Of a stretch of 12,161 bases of DNA, positions 1 to 7,303 are shown piece after piece. The position numbers and the translations under genes were made by a program. Every line of letters begins with the position of its first letter. Position 1 is the stretch's first letter. Location of the stretch: NCBI GenBank assembly GCA_934098455.1, contig CAKOOU010000030.1, forward strand, positions 1-12,161, in the 5' to 3' direction. The stretch comes from an uncultured Bacilli bacterium. GTDB taxonomy: Bacteria; Bacillota_I; Bacilli_A; RF39; UBA660. A model generated the notes under the pieces. It was not told where the DNA came from, searched no databases, and saw only the letters and a program-made list of their open reading frames with translations.

Positions 1-1149
1 AAAGGAACAAATAGTGTAAGTGTAGATAATGCAAAATTATTAAGTAATTATAGAATATATGGAAATAGTGTACAAGACGGAACTCCTACACCAGATAATC
101 CTGTTGAGATAAAAAGTGTAGGAGATTTAGTAACAGATACAAATGATTCTAATTATGGAAAATATAAAATAGGTGTTAAAACTACTGGAAAGAATTTATT
201 AAAATTACATAATGTCTCACCTGGAAAAACTATTGAATTAAATGGTATTACTTTAAAATTTAATGAAGACGGAAGTTTTGTTGCGAATGGAACAGCTACA
301 AAACATGCATTTTTTTCACCTTTTTATATTTCACAAGTTTTACAAGAAAATAAAAAATATAGAGCAAGTTGTCCTACTGGTAATCAATCAGGTACAACTT
401 TTCAAGTATATATTGATAAAACAGATATCGCTGATGGTGTATTTGCTCTAGAAGATGGTAAAACTTTTACCACAAAAGCTTCAGGAACTATTAATTTTAG
501 ATTTGTTGTTTATAATGGTACAACTATCGATAATGTAGTATTTAAACCTCAGTTAGAAGAAGGAGAAACAACAACAGAATATGAACCTTATCATGAAGAA
601 ACAACAAATATATATTTAGATGAGCCTCTAAGACAAATAGATAATCACACTGATTATATAGATTTTAAAAGTGGCAAAGTGATAAGAAATACAGGTAGTT
701 ATATTTTTCAAGGTAATGAAGAATTTGGAAACCAAGGAGGAGAATATGATACAAATAGTAAAATTTTCTTTTCTACAGTTTTTTCTAGTAACTTTCTTAA
801 TGGATTAATGAATAATAGAAAAGTGCAAAGTAATTATTTTTTACAAAGTACTAACACTGTACAATCTAATCTAGATATAACAGGTATAAATTTTTATTTG
901 GGTAAACAATATTCTAATTTTCTTTATTTTAAACTTCCAAAAACAATATTAGAAACTTTAGATAGTGCAGGTATGAGTAAATGGGTCAAAGGTTTATATG
1001 ATAGCGGAAATCCATTGATAATAAATTATCAAATTAATCAAAAGGAAGAAAATGTTTCTTTACCAAATATAGACTTAAATAAAGTAAAATATATAAATGT
1101 AGAAACTAATACTAATCCAAGTAGTATAGAACTTGATTATGTTAAATAA
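1..1149 (+). CDS. C-terminal part of a large surface/adhesin-like protein (5' end outside window)
   Basis: The frame is open from base 1 to the TAA at 1147-1149 (382 residues), so the true start lies upstream; the ATG-like starts inside it are not real starts. Near residues 18-42 is a GNSVQDGTPTPDNPVEIKSV segment, a module recurrent in Firmicutes surface proteins and prophage tail proteins. Residues ~62-190 alternate short beta-type stretches and end in a QLEEGETTTEYEPY motif, which resembles jelly-roll carbohydrate-binding domains found before phage tail-fibre modules. Residues ~202-230 (DEPLRQIDNHTDYIDFKSGK) are another piece shared with such proteins. There is no sortase motif or C-terminal membrane anchor, so anchoring would be N-terminal. 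No capsid or other phage gene is nearby, so I prefer a chromosomal surface protein, perhaps of the same class as the gene starting at 12010. The binding function is inferred. Confidence 0.72.
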   Translation, partial: KGTNSVSVDNAKLLSNYRIYGNSVQDGTPTPDNPVEIKSVGDLVTDTNDSNYGKYKIGVKTTGKNLLKLHNVSPGKTIELNGITLKFNEDGSFVANGTATKHAFFSPFYISQVLQENKKYRASCPTGNQSGTTFQVYIDKTDIADGVFALEDGKTFTTKASGTINFRFVVYNGTTIDNVVFKPQLEEGETTTEYEPYHEETTNIYLDEPLRQIDNHTDYIDFKSGKVIRNTGSYIFQGNEEFGNQGGEYDTNSKIFFSTVFSSNFLNGLMNNRKVQSNYFLQSTNTVQSNLDITGINFYLGKQYSNFLYFKLPKTILETLDSAGMSKWVKGLYDSGNPLIINYQINQKEENVSLPNIDLNKVKYINVETNTNPSSIELDYVK

Positions 1150-1170
1150 AGTACAAATTTGTACTTTTTA
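1148..1170 (+). terminator. Intrinsic terminator after the surface-protein gene
   Basis: A perfect 20-bp palindrome (AAAGTACAAATTTGTACTTT) begins within the stop codon and runs into a T-rich stretch. It separates the surface gene from the promoter that starts at 1172. Confidence 0.6.
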
Positions 1171-1171
1171 T

Positions 1172-1200
1172 TTGATATTTTATTTAAAATTTGATATGAT
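1172..1200 (+). promoter_or_regulatory. Sigma-A promoter of the kinase-dusB operon
   Basis: TTGATA (1172-1177), a 17-bp spacer and TATGAT (1195-1200), with TG one base upstream of the -10 (1192-1193), make a good extended -10 promoter. Transcription would start near 1207, just before the AAAGGGG ribosome site at 1213-1219. Confidence 0.65.
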
Positions 1201-1226
1201 AATAACAATTTTAAAGGGGTTTTATT

Positions 1227-2060
1227 ATGACTTATACAGAAAATAAATTTATAGAATTAGAAAATTTTGAAGATATACGCTTAAAACAAAATGAAAAGAA
1301 AAATATATTTTGTAATGAATACTATGAAAATAATTTTATTAAATATAATGGTAAAATATATTATGCAAAATTTAAAAATGATTATGCAATATTTAATGAA
1401 TTATTGGGAGAAAAAATAAGTGAATATTTTAAATTACAAACTATAAAAAGTATGTTAATTAAATTAGAAACTAAAAGAAAACATATATTATATGGTACAA
1501 TGTCTTTAAATTTTGTTCAAGAAAATGAAAATTATTCTCATTTAGATAAAGACTTATTTCCATTTATAAAAATAAAAAATGATGTTGGATTAGATAACTT
1601 AAATAAATTACGTATATTTAAAGGTAAAAATATGATACATATTATGGATAAGAAATGTTATATAGAATTATTATGTGATTTTAAAAAATTAATTGTTAGA
1701 GATTATATTAGTAGACAATGTGATAGAAATAGTAAAAATATTATGTTAAAATATAATGGTAATAAAGTTGAATTAATGCCTGTATATGACTATGAAAATT
1801 CTTTTTTTCTTAACTTTTATTCTGAATATTGTAATATATTTAATTTTGATTATAGAAATAAATTAGTTAAGGATTTTGTTAGAAATGATAACTATTTTCA
1901 AGAGTTAATGTATCGTGCCATGGATATTGATATCTTTAGTTTAATAGAAATGATAGAAGATGAATACGGTGTACATTTAAAAGATGAAGAAAAAATAGAT
2001 TATTCAAGTTTTATAAGTTTAAGAAAAAGTATGATAAGAGGTTTTAATTTAATTAGATAG
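1227..2060 (+). CDS. Orphan HipA-like Ser/Thr protein kinase-fold protein
   Basis: 277 residues; the start is fixed by AAAGGGG seven bases upstream. The best clue is a catalytic loop CDRNSKN at residues 165-171 (D166, N171, D+5=N as in HipA), followed 22 residues later by PVYDYENS with D188, matching the HipA 'P-x-YD' metal-binding motif. YYAKF (K48) and NELLGEKISEYF (E58) fit the ATP-binding lysine and its partner acid. The protein is shorter than HipA (~440 aa), lacks the HipA N-terminal subdomain, and has no HipB-like DNA-binding antitoxin beside it, so it resembles compact stand-alone members such as CtkA-type kinases. It has its own promoter and is followed after 9 bp by dusB, so the two are probably cotranscribed. 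The substrate is unknown. The HipA assignment rests on motifs and spacing, not on overall similarity. Confidence 0.6.
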   Translation: MTYTENKFIELENFEDIRLKQNEKKNIFCNEYYENNFIKYNGKIYYAKFKNDYAIFNELLGEKISEYFKLQTIKSMLIKLETKRKHILYGTMSLNFVQENENYSHLDKDLFPFIKIKNDVGLDNLNKLRIFKGKNMIHIMDKKCYIELLCDFKKLIVRDYISRQCDRNSKNIMLKYNGNKVELMPVYDYENSFFLNFYSEYCNIFNFDYRNKLVKDFVRNDNYFQELMYRAMDIDIFSLIEMIEDEYGVHLKDEEKIDYSSFISLRKSMIRGFNLIR

Positions 2061-2069
2061 GATTTTAAT

Positions 2070-3059
2070 ATGTGGAAGATTGGTAATGTAGAAATAAAAA
2101 ATAAAATAGTTTTAGCTCCCATGGCAGGAATTAGTAATAGTAGTTATAGAAAGATAATTAAAAGTATGGGTTGTGGATTAATATTCGCAGAAATGGTAAG
2201 TGATAAAGCAATTACATTTGGTAATGAAAAAACATTAAGTCTCTTAAAAATGGATGAAAGTGAACGTCCTATTGCCCAACAAATATTTGGTAGTGATGTA
2301 GAGTCATTTGTTACTGCTGCTAAGAAAATAGAAGAATTAATGCATCCTGACATAATTGATATAAATATGGGATGCCCCGTACCTAAAATAGCTCTTCGTA
2401 GTCAAGCAGGAAGCGCACTTTTGAAAGACCCAGATAAAATAGGAAAAATAGTTTCATCTGTTGTAAAAGCAGTTAATGTTCCGGTTACAGTAAAAATTAG
2501 AAGTGGATGGGATGAGAAAAATATTAATTGTGTTGAAGTAGCAAAAATAATAGAAAAAAGTGGTGCAAGTGCTATAACAATACATCCTAGAACAAGAAAA
2601 CAAGGTTATAGTGGATTATCAGATTGGTCATTAATAAAAAAAGTTAAAGAAAATGTTTCAATTCCTGTAATTGGAAATGGCGATGTAACAACACCAGAAC
2701 TTGCAAAAAAAATGTTAGATGAGACCGGATGTGATGCTGTAATGATAGGAAGAGGTGTACTAGGAAATCCTTGGCTAATTCGTGAATGCATAGAATATTT
2801 AGGTACAGGAAAATATAACAAAAATATTACATTAGAAGAAAAAATAAATATGTTAAAAAAACATTATGAACTTCTAAAAGAAGATAAAGAAGAACATGTT
2901 GCACTATTAGAAATTAGGAGCCATGCAATATGGTATTTAAAAGGATTAAAAGGTAATGCCACTGTTAGAAATAAATTATGTAAAGCAAATAGTACTGAAG
3001 AATTATTTGATATACTAGAAGAATATAAAACTAATTATGAAAATTATGAAAATATATAA
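2070..3059 (+). CDS. dusB: tRNA-dihydrouridine synthase, DusB family
   Basis: 329 residues, normal family length. The enzyme reduces uridine to dihydrouridine in the tRNA D-loop using FMN and NADPH. The TIM-barrel FMN site is seen in APMAGISNSSYR (residues 16-27). INMGCPVPKI (98-107) carries the catalytic proton donor C102. KIRSGW (142-147), HPRTR (172-176), GNGD (202-205) and GRG (227-229) bind flavin and phosphate. A GSALLKDP segment (115-122) is typical of the DusB branch. The ribosome site overlaps the stop codon of the upstream kinase gene (TAGGAT, 2058-2063), so translation and transcription are probably coupled to it. No terminator is evident before uvrA. The function is secure; assignment to DusB rather than another Dus subfamily is likely because Firmicutes enzymes of this type group there. 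Confidence 0.93.
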   Translation: MWKIGNVEIKNKIVLAPMAGISNSSYRKIIKSMGCGLIFAEMVSDKAITFGNEKTLSLLKMDESERPIAQQIFGSDVESFVTAAKKIEELMHPDIIDINMGCPVPKIALRSQAGSALLKDPDKIGKIVSSVVKAVNVPVTVKIRSGWDEKNINCVEVAKIIEKSGASAITIHPRTRKQGYSGLSDWSLIKKVKENVSIPVIGNGDVTTPELAKKMLDETGCDAVMIGRGVLGNPWLIRECIEYLGTGKYNKNITLEEKINMLKKHYELLKEDKEEHVALLEIRSHAIWYLKGLKGNATVRNKLCKANSTEELFDILEEYKTNYENYENI

Positions 3060-3092
3060 TTTATTATTTTATTATATATTTTTTTAAATTTG

Positions 3093-3101
3093 TGATAAAA
3101 T
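3093..3101 (+). promoter_or_regulatory. Extended -10 promoter of uvrA
   Basis: TGATAAAAT (TG, one base, TAAAAT at 3096-3101) lies 24 bases before the uvrA start, with no good -35. It resembles the kinase promoter context (AAATTTG...AATAA). The ribosome site is AAAGGAAG at 3111-3118. Confidence 0.45.
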
Positions 3102-3125
3102 AATAAGGCGAAAGGAAGTATATTT

Positions 3126-5930
3126 ATGGATAAAATTGTAGTTAAAGGTGCAAGAGAAAATAATTTAAAAAATATAGATATTGAAATACCAAAGAATAAA
3201 TTAGTTGTTATGACTGGAGTAAGTGGTAGTGGTAAAAGTAGTTTAGCTTTTGATACTATATATCGCGAAGGAGAAAGAAGATATGTAGAAAGTTTATCTA
3301 GTTATGCAAGACAATTTTTAGGTGGCAGTGAAAAAGCTGATGTAGATTCTATAGAAGGACTTAGTCCTAGTATATCTATAGACCAAAAAACTACTAATAA
3401 AAACCCACGTAGTACAGTAGCAACAGTAACAGAAATATATGATTATTTTAGACTTTTATATGCAAGAATAGGTACACCAATTTGTCCTAAACATAAAACT
3501 CCAATAAAAAGTCAAAGTGTAGAAGAAATGACTAATAAAATTATGTCATTAGAAGAAAATACTAAATTAGAAATATTATCTCCTATAGTTTATGGAGAAA
3601 AAGGTACTCATGAAAAAGAATTTGATGATTTAAGAAAAAAAGGATTTACTAGAGTTATAGTTAATGATGAAAGATATGATTTATCAGAAGCAATAAAATT
3701 AGAAAAAAATAAAAAATCTAATATATTAGTAATTGTAGATAGAGTAGTAGTTAGAAATGAAGATAGAAGCAGAATATTTGATTCTATTGAAACTGCAACT
3801 AAATTAAGTGATGGAAAAGTTGTAATAAATGTAATTGGTGATAAAGAAATAATTATGAGTGAACATTATGCTTGTGAATATTGTGATTTTTCATTACCAG
3901 AACTTGAACCTCGTTTATTTTCATTTAATGCTCCATATGGTGCTTGTAAAGAATGCAAAGGACTTGGCATAACACAACATATAGATATAGATTTACTAAT
4001 ACCAGATAAAAGTTTAAGTATATTAGATGGTGCTATTAAACCTTTAAATTTAGATCAAAATATATACATGACAAATGTTATCACAGTTGCTAAATATTAT
4101 AATATAGATTTAAGTATACCAGTTAAAGATATGAAAAAAGAAGATTTAGATATTATATTATTTGGTTCTAAAGAATTAATTAATTTTGAATATACATCTA
4201 AAAATGGTAATAAAAGATATACAACAGATTACTATGAAGGATTTGTTAATAATTTAGAAAGAAGATATATTGAAACAACAAGTACTTGGATAAGAGAATG
4301 GATTGAAGGATATATGGTAGAAAGTGTATGTCCTAAATGTAAAGGTGCAAGACTTAACAGTGATGTATTAAATGTATTTGTTGGTAAAAAAAATATATAT
4401 GAATTAACTTGTTTAAGTATCAAAGAATTAATTGTATTCTTTGATAAATTAAAACTAAATAATGAAGAAAAACAAATAAGTGAATTAATTATCAAAGAAA
4501 TAAAATCAAGATTAGAATTCTTAAATAATGTAGGATTATCTTACTTAACTTTAAATCGTTCTGCAGGAACACTTAGTGGTGGTGAATCACAAAGAATAAG
4601 ACTTGCAACACAAATTGGAAGTAGATTAAGTGGAGTATTATATGTTCTAGATGAACCTAGTATTGGATTACATCAAAAAGATAACGAAAGATTAATTAAC
4701 TCACTAAAAGAAATGAGAGATTTAGGTAATACTTTAATAGTTGTAGAACATGACGAAGATACAATGAGAGCAGCTGATTATTTAATAGATATCGGTCCTA
4801 AAGCTGGTGATGCTGGAGGATATGTAGTAGCAGCTGGTACACCAGAAGAAGTTATGAAAAACGATAAAAGCATTACTGGAAGATTCTTAAGTGGAAAAGA
4901 AAAAATAGAAATACCTAAAATTAGAAGAAAAGGTAATGGCTTAAAATTGAGTATTAAAGGTGCTAAAGAAAATAATTTAAAAAATATAAACGTAAACATA
5001 CCTCTTAATACACTAACTGTAATAACTGGAGTAAGTGGTAGTGGTAAAAGTACTCTAATAAATGAAATATTATATAAAACATTAAGAAAAGAAATATATG
5101 GTTCTAAAGATATTCCTGGTAAATGTAAAAAAATAGAAGGAATAGAAAATATAGATAAAGTAATAGATATAACACAAGACCCTATAGGAAGAACACCAAG
5201 AAGTAATCCAGCAACATATGTAGGAGTATTTGATGATATTAGAGATGTATTTAGTGAAATGAAAGAATCTAAAATAAGAGGTTATACAAAAAGTAGATTC
5301 TCATTTAATGTTAAAGGTGGACGTTGTGAAGCATGTTGGGGTGACGGTGTTAAAAAAATAGAAATGCATTTCCTACCAGATGTTTATGTACCATGTGATT
5401 TATGTAAAGGAACAAGATATAATAGTGAAACATTAGAAGTAAAATTTAAAGGTAAAAATATTAGTGAAGTACTAGATATGAGAGTTAGTGAAGCAATAGA
5501 ATTCTTTGAAAGTGTACCTAAGATAAAAAATAAATTACAAATCTTATCAGATGTAGGATTAGGATATATTAAATTAGGACAAAGTGCACCTACATTATCA
5601 GGTGGAGAAGCAAGTCGTGTTAAACTAGCAAAAGAATTACAAAAGAAACCTACAGGAAAAAGTATATTTATACTAGATGAACCTACAACTGGATTACATT
5701 CAGCAGATATAAAAAAACTACTTGTTATTTTAGAAAGAATAGTAGATAATGGTGATACAGTACTTATAATAGAACATAACTTAGATGTTATAAAAGTAGC
5801 AGATTATATAGTTGACTTAGGACCAGATGGAGGTAGTGGTGGTGGAAGTATAGTAGCAACTGGTACTCCAGAAGATATAGCAAAATGTGAAACAAGTTAT
5901 ACAGGAGAATTCTTACGTAAAATACTATAA
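3126..5930 (+). CDS. uvrA: Excinuclease ABC subunit A (DNA damage recognition ATPase)
   Basis: 934 residues, full length. UvrA dimers find bulky DNA lesions and load UvrB in nucleotide excision repair. Two ABC ATPase halves are visible: Walker A GVSGSGKSS at residues 31-39 and GVSGSGKST at 635-643; signatures LSGGESQR at 483 and LSGGEASR at 824; Walker B-type VLDEPSIGLH and ILDEPTTGLH just after each signature. Zinc module 1 has C250/C253 and C274/C277. Zinc module 2 has C734/C737 and C757/C760, with the usual 19-residue spacing; it is the DNA-binding zinc finger. The start is supported by AAAGGAAG seven bases upstream and by the family N-terminus (KGARENNLKNI). uvrB is not adjacent, unlike the common uvrB-uvrA pairing; the gene seems to stand alone between its own promoter and a terminator. 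Nothing is missing or broken. Confidence 0.98.
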   Translation: MDKIVVKGARENNLKNIDIEIPKNKLVVMTGVSGSGKSSLAFDTIYREGERRYVESLSSYARQFLGGSEKADVDSIEGLSPSISIDQKTTNKNPRSTVATVTEIYDYFRLLYARIGTPICPKHKTPIKSQSVEEMTNKIMSLEENTKLEILSPIVYGEKGTHEKEFDDLRKKGFTRVIVNDERYDLSEAIKLEKNKKSNILVIVDRVVVRNEDRSRIFDSIETATKLSDGKVVINVIGDKEIIMSEHYACEYCDFSLPELEPRLFSFNAPYGACKECKGLGITQHIDIDLLIPDKSLSILDGAIKPLNLDQNIYMTNVITVAKYYNIDLSIPVKDMKKEDLDIILFGSKELINFEYTSKNGNKRYTTDYYEGFVNNLERRYIETTSTWIREWIEGYMVESVCPKCKGARLNSDVLNVFVGKKNIYELTCLSIKELIVFFDKLKLNNEEKQISELIIKEIKSRLEFLNNVGLSYLTLNRSAGTLSGGESQRIRLATQIGSRLSGVLYVLDEPSIGLHQKDNERLINSLKEMRDLGNTLIVVEHDEDTMRAADYLIDIGPKAGDAGGYVVAAGTPEEVMKNDKSITGRFLSGKEKIEIPKIRRKGNGLKLSIKGAKENNLKNINVNIPLNTLTVITGVSGSGKSTLINEILYKTLRKEIYGSKDIPGKCKKIEGIENIDKVIDITQDPIGRTPRSNPATYVGVFDDIRDVFSEMKESKIRGYTKSRFSFNVKGGRCEACWGDGVKKIEMHFLPDVYVPCDLCKGTRYNSETLEVKFKGKNISEVLDMRVSEAIEFFESVPKIKNKLQILSDVGLGYIKLGQSAPTLSGGEASRVKLAKELQKKPTGKSIFILDEPTTGLHSADIKKLLVILERIVDNGDTVLIIEHNLDVIKVADYIVDLGPDGGSGGGSIVATGTPEDIAKCETSYTGEFLRKIL

Positions 5931-5954
5931 AAAAACTTACATAAAGTAAGCATT
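5931..5954. terminator. Bidirectional terminator between uvrA and the convergent gene
   Basis: CTTAC (5936-5940), loop ATAAA and GTAAG (5946-5950) form a hairpin. On the minus strand it is followed by seven T's, an efficient-looking terminator for the 5955-6290 gene. On the plus strand the following CATTTT is a weaker tail for uvrA. Confidence 0.6.
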
Positions 5955-6290
5955 TTACACCATATACATATTATTATTGTATGTATCTCCTAAATCTTTA
6001 TTAGAAAAATTACTTCCAATTTCTCCCTCTAACTTATTAAGTCTAGCCTCAATTCTATTAATTTGTCTTTCTATTTTTGATATTCTAGATTCTATATCTG
6101 AAGTATAATTACTATTCATGTTATTATTCATATTATAGTTTCCCATATTTTGGTCCATCATAGCAGGTCCTGAATAAAAAGAAGATTGACTTGCTACTTG
6201 ATTTGGATACATATTAGGCATCATAGGTTGCATATTATTATAAGCACTCATATTATATTCAGAAAAGAAAGAATTTCTATCTTTTTTCAA
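5955..6290 (-). CDS. Asn/Met-rich protein with C-terminal coiled coil, unknown function
   Basis: 111 residues. It starts with TTG (6290-6288), supported by an AGAGGGGG ribosome site eight bases upstream. I do not recognise it. Residues ~14-65 are low-complexity, rich in Met, Asn, Tyr, Ser, Gln and Pro (for example NMQPMMPNMYPNQ). Residues ~66-91 form a regular heptad stretch (ISKIERQINRIEARLNKLEG), i.e. a short parallel coiled coil, followed by a polar Asn-rich tail. There is no signal peptide or membrane helix. The composition recalls spore-coat or other self-assembling surface proteins of Firmicutes, but no coat family motif is present and this is only an analogy. It lies alone, convergent with uvrA and divergent from trmB with a shared promoter region. 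Its strong ribosome site and its own terminator support it being a real gene. Confidence 0.7.
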   Translation of the reverse strand: MKKDRNSFFSEYNMSAYNNMQPMMPNMYPNQVASQSSFYSGPAMMDQNMGNYNMNNNMNSNYTSDIESRISKIERQINRIEARLNKLEGEIGSNFSNKDLGDTYNNNMYMV

Positions 6291-6311
6291 CTTAATTTCC
6301 CCCTCTAATTC

Positions 6312-6321
6312 ATTATATGAT
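6312..6321. promoter_or_regulatory. Overlapping divergent -10 boxes (coiled-coil gene / trmB)
   Basis: TATAAT on the minus strand (6317-6312) and TATGAT on the plus strand (6316-6321) share two bases. Neither has a clear -35. Both genes would have very short leaders, and the polymerases could not bind both ways at once. Confidence 0.35.
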
Positions 6322-6343
6322 AAATTACAAAGGAAGTGATATT

Positions 6344-6973
6344 ATGCGTTTAAGAAATGTTAAAAATGCAAAAGAAATAGTAAATAATTCAAATTATGTT
6401 ATAAATAATCCAGAAGAATATATTGGAAACTATAAAAAAATATTTAATAACAATAACCCTATAAATATAGAAATAGGTATGGGAAAAGGTAATTTTATTA
6501 TAGGCATGGCAGAAAAATATCCTAATATTAATTTTATAGGTATAGAAAAATATGAATCAGTAATGGTACGTGCTATAGAAAAACTAAATAATATAGATTT
6601 ACCAAACTTAAAATTAATTAGGATGGATGCAAAAGATATAGATAAAGTATTTAATAAAGAAATAGATACAATATACTTAAACTTTTCAGACCCATGGCCT
6701 AAAACTAGACATGCTAAAAGAAGATTAACTAGTCCATATTTTTTAGAATTATATGACAAAATATTTATATCTACACCACATATAATTCAGAAAACAGATA
6801 ATATATTATTATTTGCTTCTAGTATAGAAACATTAAGTAATTACGGTTATACATTCGATAAAGTATCATTAGATTTAAAAAACACAGACATAGATAATGT
6901 AACAACTGAATACGAAGAAAAGTTTATGAATATGGGAGTAAAAATAAATTATCTAAATGCATATAAAAAATAA
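6344..6973 (+). CDS. trmB: tRNA (guanine-N7-)-methyltransferase
   Basis: 209 residues, normal length. TrmB uses S-adenosylmethionine to make m7G46 in the tRNA variable loop. EIGMGKGNF (43-51) is the SAM-binding loop; IGIEKYE (65-71) with E68 and RMDAKD (93-98) with D95 complete the cofactor pocket; the family hallmark NFSDPWPKTRHAKRR (113-127) holds catalytic D116; TTEYEEKF (187-194) is the C-terminal T-x-Y/F-E motif. I chose the ATG at 6344 over an in-frame ATG at 6317, because AGGAAGTGAT (close to a perfect anti-16S match) sits five to six bases before it, and the upstream codons overlap the promoter. Its stop codon TAA at 6971-6973 is also part of the first stem of the repeat element that follows. 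Confidence 0.95.
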   Translation: MRLRNVKNAKEIVNNSNYVINNPEEYIGNYKKIFNNNNPINIEIGMGKGNFIIGMAEKYPNINFIGIEKYESVMVRAIEKLNNIDLPNLKLIRMDAKDIDKVFNKEIDTIYLNFSDPWPKTRHAKRRLTSPYFLELYDKIFISTPHIIQKTDNILLFASSIETLSNYGYTFDKVSLDLKNTDIDNVTTEYEEKFMNMGVKINYLNAYKK

Positions 6974-7006
6974 ATTATGTCGACACGTTTTGACATAATT
7001 TTTTTA
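6972..7006 (+). terminator. Terminator hairpin at the left end of repeat copy 1 (ends trmB transcript)
   Basis: AAATTATGTC (6972-6981) and GACATAATTT (6992-7001) pair perfectly over 10 bp around a 10-nt loop, followed by a T-run. It begins inside the trmB stop codon and is identical in the second copy. Confidence 0.75.
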
Positions 7007-7014
7007 ATTGTTAT

Positions 7015-7028
7015 TGTAGTATATATAA
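7015..7028 (+). promoter_or_regulatory. Putative -10 region of the peptide mRNA, copy 1
   Basis: TGTAGTATATATAA is invariant between the two copies although the ~11 bases before it differ. A start about six bases later would put the RNA 5' end at AGAGCAATT, exactly where the long-range stem begins. There is no convincing -35; a TTGACA at 6990-6995 is too far away (about 24 bp). Confidence 0.4.
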
Positions 7029-7046
7029 CCAGAGCAATTTATTTGA

Positions 7047-7081
7047 TTAGTGCTTACCCAATCATTATAAAAATGAAAGGG
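7047..7081 (+). promoter_or_regulatory. Leader structure hiding the ribosome site of the peptide ORF, copy 1
   Basis: CCC-AA-TCATT (7057-7066) pairs with AATGA-AA-GGG (7072-7081), burying the AAAGGG ribosome site. Immediately upstream, TTAGTGCTTA (7047-7056) pairs over 10 bp (one G-T) with TAGGCACTAA at 7201-7210, past the end of the ORF, enclosing the whole reading frame. The same pairs exist in copy 2. Confidence 0.5.
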
Positions 7082-7090
7082 AATGTATAG

Positions 7091-7189
7091 ATGAAAAGAA
7101 TACTTTATTATATTAAAAAAATATTAAAAAGTATATTTTTAATATATGTTTTGAAAATAATCTATTTCCTCCTACAAAAAGGAGTTTAG
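7091..7189 (+). CDS. 32-residue basic hydrophobic peptide, candidate type I toxin (copy 1)
   Basis: ATG at 7091, stop TAG at 7187-7189. The peptide begins MKRILYYIKKILK and continues with a membrane-type stretch SIFLIYVLKIIYFLL (residues 14-28), then a QKGV tail: seven Lys/Arg, no acidic residue, a single possible transmembrane or amphipathic helix. That size and composition are usual for type I toxins (Hok, Ldr, TxpA, Fst) and small membrane-active peptides. The ribosome site AAAGGG (7076-7081) lies nine bases upstream and is predicted to be sequestered in a hairpin. The second copy at 11399 encodes the same peptide with one change (K10E) plus one silent change. With so few differences the selection on coding cannot be judged. 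No homologue is recognised, and toxicity is inferred from architecture. A chance reading frame inside a structured RNA remains possible. Confidence 0.55.
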   Translation: MKRILYYIKKILKSIFLIYVLKIIYFLLQKGV

Positions 7190-7198
7190 ATTAACTCC
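7168..7198 (+). promoter_or_regulatory. Mutually exclusive hairpins with anti-ribosome-site sequence, copy 1
   Basis: CTCCT (7169-7173) can pair with AGGAG (7180-7184), or GGAGTT (7181-7186) with AACTCC (7193-7198); the shared GGAG allows only one. CCTCCT (7168-7173) is identical to the anti-Shine-Dalgarno of 16S rRNA. The region spans the ORF's end and is identical in copy 2. Confidence 0.4.
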
Positions 7199-7303
7199 AA
7201 TAGGCACTAAATATTATTTATGTTAGGCTACTTATAATGGTTTGATATTAAAATATAATATTTTACCTCTTAATTTATTTATAATAAAAATAGATATATT
7301 AAT

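Noticed and set aside
263..451. Open frame of 62 codons inside the left surface gene
   Set aside because: It overlaps the continuous surface-protein frame, is in another phase and has no ribosome site. The same reasoning removes the shadow frames inside dusB, uvrA, trmB and dnaB.
1..1149. Prophage region at the left end
   Set aside because: Tail-like modules alone do not suffice; no other phage gene, integrase or attachment site appears, and the neighbours are chromosomal housekeeping genes.
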